Source: Bacteroidia bacterium (GTDB lineage: Bacteria; Bacteroidota; Bacteroidia; Cytophagales; Cyclobacteriaceae). From it: 12,776 bases of DNA. The translations under genes and the position numbers were made by a program. The notes under the pieces are model-generated. The model was given only the letters and a program-made list of their open reading frames with translations. It made no database searches and was not told the DNA's origin. Of the stretch, positions 6,526-12,776 are shown in pieces. The stretch's first letter is position 1, and each line of letters opens with the position of its first letter. The stretch lies in NCBI GenBank assembly GCA_025356795.1, contig JANXRR010000045.1:1-12776 (forward strand), read 5' to 3'.

Positions 6526-7707
6526 TTATAGCAAGCTTTCCTCTGCCTTCTCTCTCTTACTACCTGCATACAATTCATATTCTAATAGGCGGCAATCAAT
6601 TTTGCTAGTATAAAATTCTATTCTGCGTTGGGCTTTCAATCCAATTTTTTTTGCGAGGTCTAAATTGCCTGTAAAAACATAGCCTCTGTATCCTTGGCAT
6701 TTCTTTTTTAAAAAATCGCCCATGCGCGCGTAAGTAACTTCCAATTCTATTTCATCACCTAGGCGTTCACCATACTCTGGGTTAAAAAATATAATGCCGG
6801 GCTCTGCTGGTATGGTTGTCGTTTCAAAATCGCCCACAGCAAAGTCAAGTAGCTTTTCGACACCTGCTAAACCTGCATTAATTTTAGAAATTTCGATAGC
6901 ATCTCTATCAATGTCTGTTGCAATTACTTTTAGTTCTGGTATTTCTATAATGCTATTTTCTAATTTTCGATATTCAGAGGCATATACATTTTCATCGTAG
7001 CCTAAAAAATGCATAAAGGAATAATTTTTGCGCAACAGACCTGGCCTTCTGTTGGTGGCTAATAATATTGCTTCAATAGCCACTGTAGATGAGCCACACA
7101 TCGGGTTTACAAAGGGAGACCGCTTATTCCATTTTGTAGCTAATACAGTTGCCGAAGCGAGTGCTTCGAGCATGGGAGCTTTGCCTGGTATTTTTCTGTA
7201 CCCATGCTTTGCCAATGTTTCGCCCGATGTATCAATAAAAATTTCTACGCTTGCTTCTTTCCAAAATAAATGAATAACTGCTTTATCTAACTCGGGCCCT
7301 GAATTGGGGCGATGGGCAGTTTCTCTTCTTATGCGGTCGCAAATGGCATCCTTCACCTTTACGTTCACAAACAAATTATTGTTTACCGTAAAGTGATCTA
7401 CCGTGCTAGTAACAGAAAGATAACCATCGGCTGCAATCAATTTTTCCCAAGGCATTTGAATGAGCACATCATATACCTCATCTGGACTATTGGCTTGAAA
7501 TTCTTTTAGAGAATACAATACTTGGCTTGCACAGCGTATGTTCATGTTCAAGCGGATGCAATCAGTAACAGATCCCATCAATTCTACCCCCGTAGAAAAT
7601 GTGCGTGTGGGAACAAAGCCTAGCTCAGTAACTTCTTCATGTAAGTAGGGCGACAGGCGTTTGTTACAGGTAATGATTATTCGGCTTTTGGTGGTAAAAA
7701 TATCCAT
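6526..7707 (-). CDS. THUMP-domain class I SAM-dependent RNA methyltransferase, RlmL-like
   Basis: The 393-residue protein corresponds to the RlmL half of E. coli RlmKL, which makes m2G2445 in 23S rRNA. An N-terminal ferredoxin-like/THUMP region (about 1-165) includes VNVKVKDAICDRIR and the end motif SGETLAKHGYRK. The Rossmann methyltransferase domain follows: NPMCGSSTVAIEA from 201 (motif I, usually DPMCGSGT), ATDIDRDAIEIS around 263-274 (SAM-binding acidic loop) and NPEYGERLG from 309 (motif IV, usually NPPY). The C terminus binds or folds over the product (YTSKIDCRLLEYELY). The start is an ATG. It is a separate protein without the RlmK half, as usual outside Gammaproteobacteria. It lies downstream of recO, separated by a GC-rich inverted repeat. 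The exact target base is inferred from the family. Trm14/TrmN-type guanine methylation of other RNA is an alternative. Confidence 0.85.
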   Translation of the reverse strand: MDIFTTKSRIIITCNKRLSPYLHEEVTELGFVPTRTFSTGVELMGSVTDCIRLNMNIRCASQVLYSLKEFQANSPDEVYDVLIQMPWEKLIAADGYLSVTSTVDHFTVNNNLFVNVKVKDAICDRIRRETAHRPNSGPELDKAVIHLFWKEASVEIFIDTSGETLAKHGYRKIPGKAPMLEALASATVLATKWNKRSPFVNPMCGSSTVAIEAILLATNRRPGLLRKNYSFMHFLGYDENVYASEYRKLENSIIEIPELKVIATDIDRDAIEISKINAGLAGVEKLLDFAVGDFETTTIPAEPGIIFFNPEYGERLGDEIELEVTYARMGDFLKKKCQGYRGYVFTGNLDLAKKIGLKAQRRIEFYTSKIDCRLLEYELYAGSKREKAEESLL

Positions 7708-7720
7708 AATGCAAAGAAAG

Positions 7721-7791
7721 GAAAAAAGCTTTGAGTTACGCGCACCAGGCGCTAGTCTATCAAACTCCGGCTCTCGGGATCGTCACTCAAA
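7721..7791 (-). repeat. GC-rich inverted repeat with T run after recO (terminator or extragenic repeat)
   Basis: Arms at 7730-7740 (TTTGAGTTACG) and 7781-7791 (CGTCACTCAAA) are reverse complements at 10 of 11 positions. They enclose 40 bases that are about 60% G+C by hand count, well above the AT-rich DNA around them. On the minus strand the first arm starts at the base after the recO stop codon, and the second arm is followed by GC then six T (7722-7727), like an intrinsic terminator with a long structured loop; GCGC-CTGGT-GCGC forms a small inner hairpin. Compact GC-rich palindromes of this kind also occur as dispersed extragenic repeats. Only one copy is seen in this window. Confidence 0.5.
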
Positions 7792-8460
7792 TCATCCCAA
7801 TACTTCTCTTAGCACTTGTATGGAACGGATTTCGCCCATGTTCTCTGTGTGTGTAAAGTAAAATTGAACAATCAAATCAAGAATTATTCTTCGTTGATTA
7901 TTGGTCATAGCAATTACATCTTCAAACTCCGTCTCAACCAATTGATTGAAAATCTGCTCTTCTTTTTCTGCTAACATTTTTCCCGAAAGAATGTCTTTTG
8001 AATTATGTAATCCAAAACCCAAGTAGCGACTAAGTTTGATCAGAAAAATTAAATGAAAATTTTCATAGGAATCAGTAAGTTTATCAAACCTTTCAAAAGC
8101 GTCAAATAGAAAGAGGCACACTTCTGCTGCATGGGTTTCTTCCTTCAACGATTTGTTTATTACTTCATTGAGAAATAACGCAATGGCAGATTTTTTTGCA
8201 TCGATGTAAATCGAATGATAGTGATAGTAGCAGCGCACTTCTTTGATTCTAACAAGGGAAGCATTTTCTTTATGGTACACTACAAGATCAAGCAATGTAA
8301 GTGGCTGATACAACGACATTCTTCCGCTTGGTTTAGAGGTGCGGGCACCATTCACAATATAACTTTGTAACCCAAATAGTTCAGTGAAGATGGTTACGAT
8401 GATGGAGGTTTCACCATATTTTACAAACTTGAAAACAATGCCGCGGGTTTTGTGGAGCAA
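7792..8460 (-). CDS. recO: DNA repair protein RecO
   Basis: RecO works with RecR to load RecA on SSB-coated single-stranded DNA during gap repair (RecFOR pathway). The 222-residue protein shows the Bacteroidota pattern: LHKTRGIVFKFVKYGETSIIV at the start of the N-terminal OB fold, TELFGLQSYIVNGAR, then YQPLTLLDLVVYH, followed by a helical C-terminal domain (SAIALFLNEVINKSL, FLIKLSRYLGFG). The zinc-finger cysteines found in RecO of some other bacteria are absent; only two scattered Cys are seen. The start is TTG at 8460: a stop lies six codons upstream with no ATG between, and the TTG matches the family N terminus. It follows tdk on the same strand with a 99-base gap that contains a promoter-like sequence, so it may be transcribed separately. 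Confidence 0.92.
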   Translation of the reverse strand: MLHKTRGIVFKFVKYGETSIIVTIFTELFGLQSYIVNGARTSKPSGRMSLYQPLTLLDLVVYHKENASLVRIKEVRCYYHYHSIYIDAKKSAIALFLNEVINKSLKEETHAAEVCLFLFDAFERFDKLTDSYENFHLIFLIKLSRYLGFGLHNSKDILSGKMLAEKEEQIFNQLVETEFEDVIAMTNNQRRIILDLIVQFYFTHTENMGEIRSIQVLREVLG

Positions 8461-8497
8461 GGTAAAGTGGTTGTGTTAGTTGTTACAGATTTAAAGA

Positions 8498-8530
8498 AAA
8501 ATTTAAAAACCTTCACATGACACTGGCAAA
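8498..8530 (-). promoter_or_regulatory. Candidate Bacteroidota promoter for recO
   Basis: On the minus strand, TTTG (8527-8530) is followed after 21 bases by TAAATTTT (8498-8505). The Bacteroidota consensus is TTTG (or TTG) and TAnnTTTG, with spacing of about 17-23 in Flavobacterium; the fit is 4/4 and 7/8. Transcription would start near 8492, giving a leader of about 30 bases before the TTG start of recO. The region is AT-rich, so a chance match is possible. Confidence 0.4.
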
Positions 8531-8559
8531 TCTTATAACTTAAGGCTATTAACTCGCAG

Positions 8560-9159
8560 CTACTTCAACTTACGCTCCTCCATGCCTTTGATAAACGTAT
8601 CCCTGCTTCGGGCTTCGTATTTATCGCTTTCACCCAGCATAACTTTACTTTTATTATCGTTCAATCGAAATGAATATGAAGCTAGCTCACCCGTTTGTTG
8701 GCAGATGGCATGTACTTTGGTTACAAATTCTGCCACAGCAAGTAAATTAGGCATGGGGCCAAAAGGCCGGCCTTCGTAATCCATATCCAAGCCAGCAACT
8801 ATTACTCGCTTGCCTTGATTAGCAAGGGTGTTGCATACATCTACAATGGCATCATCAAAAAACTGAGCTTCATCAATGCCCACCACATCACAATCTCCGG
8901 CAAGCAACAATAAATCGTTGGCGAATTGAATAGGTGTTGAACGAATAGAACGCTCAGCATGAGAAACAATCTGCTCATCATGATAGCGGCTATCTATCGA
9001 AGGCTTAAATATTTCTACTTTCTGCTTGGCAATAATTGCTCTATTAAGTCTGCGAATTAACTCTTCCGTTTTACCTGAAAACATACACCCGCAGATAACT
9101 TCTATCCAACCAGTTTTGCTGACCTTATCACTTCTTCCTAAGTCGGGTTCCATAAACAT
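8560..9159 (-). CDS. tdk: Thymidine kinase, type II
   Basis: Tdk phosphorylates thymidine to dTMP in the salvage pathway. The 199-residue protein is of the TK1-like (type II) family: P-loop GCMFSGKT at 24-31, the DEAQFF motif at 96-101 with the catalytic Glu97, GLDMDYEGRPFGPMP at 123-137, and a lasso region with KYEARSR at 180-186 that holds the thymine ring. Of the four zinc-ligand cysteines known from human TK1 only one is clearly kept (Cys153); the others read Thr or Ser, as I recall for other Bacteroidota enzymes. The ATG at 9159 gives the usual MF.EP N terminus; a second ATG two codons later is possible. It is divergent from the plus-strand gene at 9289 and upstream of recO. Confidence 0.95.
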   Translation of the reverse strand: MFMEPDLGRSDKVSKTGWIEVICGCMFSGKTEELIRRLNRAIIAKQKVEIFKPSIDSRYHDEQIVSHAERSIRSTPIQFANDLLLLAGDCDVVGIDEAQFFDDAIVDVCNTLANQGKRVIVAGLDMDYEGRPFGPMPNLLAVAEFVTKVHAICQQTGELASYSFRLNDNKSKVMLGESDKYEARSRDTFIKGMEERKLK

Positions 9160-9224
9160 TTTACAAAGTAAGCTGACAAACCAATACGCTGCAACGAAGA
9201 CTGAAAAAATGGTGATTCGCTGGT

Positions 9225-9255
9225 TTTTAATGGGCGTTTCAAATTGCTACCTTTA
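9225..9255 (+). promoter_or_regulatory. Candidate Bacteroidota promoter for the gene at 9289
   Basis: TACCTTTA at 9248-9255 fits the -7 consensus TAnnTTTG at 7 of 8 positions. The -33 region 19 bases upstream is only TTTT (9225-9228, 3 of 4). Transcription would begin near 9260, about 29 bases before the ATG. It lies in the 129-base divergent region shared with tdk. Support is weak. Confidence 0.3.
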
Positions 9256-9288
9256 CCATTAAATAAATATGAAAAGCCTATTCATAGT

Positions 9289-10290
9289 ATGGACGAAAAA
9301 ATAAGCCTGCCGGCAATTGAAAATTATAGTGAGGCTTTTGCAGCTACTGTTGCCAGTGAGTTTTATTCACACCATCAAAAAGTTACAGGTTCTCAATTGG
9401 TTGGGCTTACCGAAATCAAACAAGTTAATCTTTTTATCATCCGTGAATTGATGACCCAATGGCAGAATGGAATTAAAAATTTACGAAGTCCTTATTTTGA
9501 CTACGATGCAGTAGAAGTTGCCGAAAGTTTAAAAAATTTCCAGAACATATTATCGAATCACATTTCGATTGGTAAGAGTGATCTTATCCCCTTATTAAAA
9601 AGAGCGGTGCATCAGACTTTATATTTATTACTTGATCCGTATGATTTTTATTCTGAAACGCTTGATACGCAAGGCAAGGCTTCCTTGTTGGTAACTGATT
9701 TAAAGAATCATATAAAGTATGTAAAAGTAAATAGAGCCCCGTTAGAAAAGCTTCTAGAAAAACTGGAAGAAAAAAAAATAATTTCAATTACGGGTAACGA
9801 AGCCTTTGCTTTGCTAGATAGCATTTTAGAGGAAGTTAATTTTACTCCCGAAGAAATCGATTCTTATATAAATCAGTTTTCTAATGTGTGGAATCTATCG
9901 TTAGAAAAGCTTTACGAAAACAAATCATCGGTTGTTCAAAAAGCAGCGGTAAAGGAAGTGAAGAAGCCAGCGACAAGCGCTGCCTTAAAAATTGAAACCC
10001 TTCAAACAACACTGCCATTAGTAAAAGAGGAGAAACCTAAAATAAATGAAGTTGGTCAGAAAGTTTCGCGCATAAAAGATAAACTTTCTATCAATCAGAA
10101 ATTTATGTTTACCAAAATGCTCTTTCACGGTGATTTTGAAATTTTTACGCAAGCTATTGATCGGCTTGACACTTTAGATTCTTTTTCACAAGCGAAAGCT
10201 TATCTAGAAAAAACATACCCTGAATGGGATATTGAAAGTGAAGAGTATGCAGAGTTTATTACCTTGATAGAAAGAAAATTTCTTGCCTAA
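9289..10290 (+). CDS. Conserved Bacteroidota protein of unknown function
   Basis: I do not recognise a characterised function. The 333-residue protein has no signal peptide or membrane helix and is strongly helical. An N-terminal domain (about 1-215, from ISLPAIENYSEAF to LSLEKLYENK) is followed by a Lys/Ala/Val-rich linker (about 217-255) and a C-terminal domain (about 258-333: KDKLSINQKFMFTKMLFHG, DRLDTLDSFSQAKAYL, EFITLIERKFL). The C-terminal module, with its SxNxxFxF..LF.GD..xF start and ERKF end, recurs by my recall at the end of other uncharacterised Bacteroidota proteins. The ATG at 9289 is preferred over an in-frame TTG at 9244, because the extra residues lie in promoter-like sequence. 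The gene is divergent from tdk, and its TAA overlaps the rodA stop on the other strand by 4 bases (10287-10290). Confidence 0.8.
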   Translation: MDEKISLPAIENYSEAFAATVASEFYSHHQKVTGSQLVGLTEIKQVNLFIIRELMTQWQNGIKNLRSPYFDYDAVEVAESLKNFQNILSNHISIGKSDLIPLLKRAVHQTLYLLLDPYDFYSETLDTQGKASLLVTDLKNHIKYVKVNRAPLEKLLEKLEEKKIISITGNEAFALLDSILEEVNFTPEEIDSYINQFSNVWNLSLEKLYENKSSVVQKAAVKEVKKPATSAALKIETLQTTLPLVKEEKPKINEVGQKVSRIKDKLSINQKFMFTKMLFHGDFEIFTQAIDRLDTLDSFSQAKAYLEKTYPEWDIESEEYAEFITLIERKFLA

Positions 10291-11561
10291 ATGCGTTGAA
10301 GCATCTCACTTCTGTGAGCGTCAAGCTTTAACAAAATAAAAAGAAGAATAGTAAATGCCCACAGGGAAGACCCACCATAGCTAAAAAATGGAAGTGGAAT
10401 TCCAATTACAGGAAATAATCCTATGGTCATACCAATATTAGTAGCAAAGTGAAAGAAAATAATGCTGGCAACGCTATAGCCATACACTCTTGAGAATCTA
10501 TTCTTCTGTCGCTCGGCTATAAAAATGACGCGCAAGAGTAAGGCTACAAAAAGACCAATAATAATAACACTCCCCAGCCAGCCATGTTCTTCGCCAATGG
10601 TGCAAAAAATAAAATCGGTGCTTTGCTCGGGCACGAAATCAAATTTTGTTTGAGTCCCTTTCAGGAATCCTTTACCAATAAAGCCTCCGCTACCAATGGC
10701 AATTTTTGATTGTGTTACATTCCAGCCAAAGCCAAGAGGATCGGCATCTGGATTGATAAGTGCTTTTATTCTATTTTGATGATGAGGTTTTAAAACTTTA
10801 GTGACAACATAATCTACACTTTCAATTACTCCCATAATAACAAGTGCGCCTACCGATAGAATAAGTATTCGTTTGATCTTTCTTTTACCAAAAAAAATTA
10901 AAGATCCCAAAATCACCACAATACCTGCATGCAAAAATAATTGGTTGGGCACCATTAGTGTGAGAATAAAAATAACGGCTGAACAAATACCAATAATTAA
11001 TAAAAATGGAGACATGCCCTCCCTAAAAAAAACCAAAAGGAAGACAGCAAAAACCATAGCAGTACCAAAATCTTTTTGTAAGAGTATAAGTGCCATGGGG
11101 GCTCCGATGATAAAAAATAGGATTGCTTGATTTCGAAGTGTATCCATTTTAAAGCCTGCTGACCCAATAAACTTAGCAACCACTAATGCGGTCGCAAATT
11201 TCGCAAACTCGGAAGGTTGCACACCAAATGAACCGACACCAAGCCAAGCTTTATTTCCTCCTACTTCTTTGCCAATGATGGGTACTAATGCAAGTAGAAA
11301 CAAAAAGAATCCGTAAAACAAATAAGCAAACGTTTCATAAAAACGCATGTCAAGAATTACGATTATTAGAATGATGCCAAGAGTGGCAACCATAAATAAA
11401 AGTTGCCTGCCCGAACTTAAGGATAAATCCCAAATGGTTTGTTTAACACTATCATCATAAACCGAAGCGAAAATATTGAACCACCCAAACACGGTAAGGA
11501 AGACAAAAAGCATTACCGATACCCAGTCTAGTTTTCCTGATATGTTTTCGTCTCTTTTCAA
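10287..11561 (-). CDS. rodA: Rod-shape SEDS peptidoglycan glycosyltransferase RodA
   Basis: RodA polymerises lipid II into glycan strands in the inner membrane during cell elongation, working with PBP2. The 424-residue protein has about ten hydrophobic helices and SEDS landmarks: KAWLGVGSFGVQPSEFAK at 104-121, LLQKDFGTA at 160-168 (QPDxGT is more common), NRIKALINPDADPLGFGWN at 263-281, QSKIAIGSGG from 284, FVPEQSTDFIF at 309-319 with the likely catalytic Asp316 in the large extracellular loop, and GLFPVIGIPLPFFSYGGSS at 381-399. It is longer than E. coli RodA (370), mainly in the loop between the middle helices. The start is TTG at 11561; no in-frame ATG occurs before the conserved KLDWVSV, and a stop lies just upstream. 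It begins 4 bases after the PBP2 stop, so the two are surely co-transcribed. FtsW is the alternative family but the partner gene argues for RodA. Confidence 0.95.
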   Translation of the reverse strand: MKRDENISGKLDWVSVMLFVFLTVFGWFNIFASVYDDSVKQTIWDLSLSSGRQLLFMVATLGIILIIVILDMRFYETFAYLFYGFFLFLLALVPIIGKEVGGNKAWLGVGSFGVQPSEFAKFATALVVAKFIGSAGFKMDTLRNQAILFFIIGAPMALILLQKDFGTAMVFAVFLLVFFREGMSPFLLIIGICSAVIFILTLMVPNQLFLHAGIVVILGSLIFFGKRKIKRILILSVGALVIMGVIESVDYVVTKVLKPHHQNRIKALINPDADPLGFGWNVTQSKIAIGSGGFIGKGFLKGTQTKFDFVPEQSTDFIFCTIGEEHGWLGSVIIIGLFVALLLRVIFIAERQKNRFSRVYGYSVASIIFFHFATNIGMTIGLFPVIGIPLPFFSYGGSSLWAFTILLFILLKLDAHRSEMLQRI

Positions 11562-11565
11562 ATTG

Positions 11566-12776
11566 TTAATCTAGAAACTTTCCATTTAACACATATTGCT
11601 CTATATAAGGCCGCTTTGTTCCACCGAGTAAATATTTCTCAATCATTAAACTTGCAATGGATGCCGCAGCGCGACCTCCTTGTCCTGAATCTTCAACATA
11701 CACAGACAAGGCAATTTTTGGATTGTCGCGTGGAGCAAAGGCAATAAAAACGGAATGCGCTGGTAGTGGATCATTTTGAACTGTGCCTGTTTTGCCGCAA
11801 ACAATTATATCGGCAAGTCTCGCTCTATACTGCGCGGTTCCTGCTTCTACAACTTGCTGCATAGCATCTACAGCTATTCGAAAGTTTGCGGAATCAATAG
11901 TAGTATAATGCGGAACCAAGTATTGGGGCAATGGCTTCTTGTCTTTACCAATAGCTTTTATCAGATGAGGAATATAATAAAATCCTCTGTTGGCAATGGT
12001 GGCGGCAAAGTTTGCCATTTGAATGGGAACAACCAGATTTTCGCCTTCGCCAATAGCAATAGAATAAATATTTGAGAACTTCCACGATTTACTTCTGTAA
12101 GCACGATCGTAAAATTCAGGAGAGGGAATTAAACCTTCCTTTTCATTTGGCAAATCAATTCCTAGTTTTCGGCCAAAACCAAAACTCATAATGTGTTTAT
12201 CCCATTCAACCAAACCAATACGCGTATCTTCAAAGGGTGAATTTGATATACCTTTGTTCAGCATTTTTCTTAGCACACCGTGAAAATAAGGATTACATGA
12301 ATTCGCAATTGCTCCCCGCAAATCTAGATTATCGTGCCCTGGATGACAACCTATAATAGATTTATTACACGCCATTCGTGTTTCAGGAGTAATAACCCCC
12401 TCTTGCAGGGCAGTCATGGCTTGCGCAATTTTAAAAATCGACCCTGGCCTATACTGAGCCATAAGAGGCCTATTAAAAAGAGGCTTATTGGTATCGCTGC
12501 TAATCCATGCAAAATTGGAGCTATATCTTTTGCCCGACAGAAGATTGGGATCATAGGTAGGGCCTGAAACAAGCGCAAGAATTTCGCCTGTGGAAGGCTC
12601 GATAGCCACAACACTTCCAGATTTTCCCTTTAGCAACAATTCTCCATATTGTTGGAGATCTAAGTCTATTCCGGTGATTAGATTCTGACCTGGAATTGAA
12701 AGTGTATCATACGCCCCGTTATTGAAGGAACCCTTGTCGATGCCTTTTACATTTCTAAGTTTGAAACGTACACCCC
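11566..12776 (-). CDS. mrdA: Penicillin-binding protein 2, elongasome transpeptidase, 5'-partial
   Basis: The visible 402 residues are the end of the N-terminal region and the whole transpeptidase domain of a class B PBP that crosslinks peptidoglycan during elongation. The frame is open to the right edge: 45 residues (from GVRFKLRNVKGID to LQQYGE) precede the TTG at 12639, which is therefore not a start. Numbered from that TTG codon, the active site shows SIFK at 67-70 (SxxK, acyl-serine Ser67), SCN at 114-116 (SxN) and KTGT at 283-286. Between SxxK and SxN lie Cys91, Cys98, His99 and His102, and Cys115 is within SxN; these may bind zinc. The C terminus (YLLGGTKRPYIEQYVLNGKFLD) ends 4 bases before rodA. 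The pairing with RodA and the GAYD..SIPGQNLITGIDLDLQ linker support PBP2 over the division protein FtsI. The missing 5' part should hold the membrane anchor and pedestal domain. Confidence 0.95.
   Translation of the reverse strand, partial: GVRFKLRNVKGIDKGSFNNGAYDTLSIPGQNLITGIDLDLQQYGELLLKGKSGSVVAIEPSTGEILALVSGPTYDPNLLSGKRYSSNFAWISSDTNKPLFNRPLMAQYRPGSIFKIAQAMTALQEGVITPETRMACNKSIIGCHPGHDNLDLRGAIANSCNPYFHGVLRKMLNKGISNSPFEDTRIGLVEWDKHIMSFGFGRKLGIDLPNEKEGLIPSPEFYDRAYRSKSWKFSNIYSIAIGEGENLVVPIQMANFAATIANRGFYYIPHLIKAIGKDKKPLPQYLVPHYTTIDSANFRIAVDAMQQVVEAGTAQYRARLADIIVCGKTGTVQNDPLPAHSVFIAFAPRDNPKIALSVYVEDSGQGGRAAASIASLMIEKYLLGGTKRPYIEQYVLNGKFLD

Noticed and set aside
9164..9195. Promoter-like GTTG and TTACTTTG for tdk on the minus strand
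   Set aside because: The -7 box lies only about 5 bases before the tdk ATG, which would make the message leaderless; the match is also imperfect.
1..12776. Defence system, mobile element, phage or CRISPR content
   Set aside because: No integrase, transposase, nuclease, toxin-antitoxin, direct-repeat array or composition shift was found. The window looks like ordinary core genome.

Overview
The window is chromosomal DNA from a Bacteroidota bacterium, most likely a member of the Cytophagales. I judge this from protein style: a PurM of the Bacteroidota type, a PorE-like four-domain OmpA lipoprotein, a RecO without zinc-finger cysteines, the family often labelled 'ABC transporter ATPase' in this phylum, and AT-rich intergenic DNA with few clear Shine-Dalgarno sites. 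No tRNA, rRNA, CRISPR array, insertion sequence or phage gene was seen. Base and codon use look even throughout, so this reads as core genome, not an island.

Left part (1-4896, plus strand). The 3' part of a membrane-anchored [4Fe-4S] protein runs in from outside the window. It is followed by a two-CCG-domain iron-sulfur protein; together they resemble HdrC and HdrB and probably form one electron-transfer unit at the inner membrane. Next come a small Bacteroidota-specific protein of unknown function, a large lipoprotein with TPR, beta-propeller, carboxypeptidase-regulatory-like and OmpA peptidoglycan-binding domains (the architecture of the type IX secretion protein PorE), and an exported, probably beta-barrel, protein of unknown function.

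Middle part (4920-9159, minus strand). In transcription order: thymidine kinase (tdk), recO, a THUMP-domain rRNA methyltransferase of the RlmL type, an 88-residue remnant of an FtsX/MacB-type ABC permease, and purM. A compact GC-rich inverted repeat followed by a T run begins right after the recO stop and may be a terminator or a dispersed extragenic repeat.

Right part (9289-12776). A plus-strand protein of unknown function is divergent from tdk and overlaps rodA tail to tail by 4 bases. On the minus strand, the C-terminal part of penicillin-binding protein 2 (mrdA, running off the right edge) is followed 4 bases later by rodA. This is the classic transpeptidase and SEDS glycosyltransferase pair of the elongasome.

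Points for a second look are the permease remnant, the recO-rlmL inverted repeat, a Cys/His cluster in PBP2 that may bind zinc, the NPEY variant of the methyltransferase catalytic motif, three TTG start codons, and three protein families without a known function. I found no convincing new multi-gene system.
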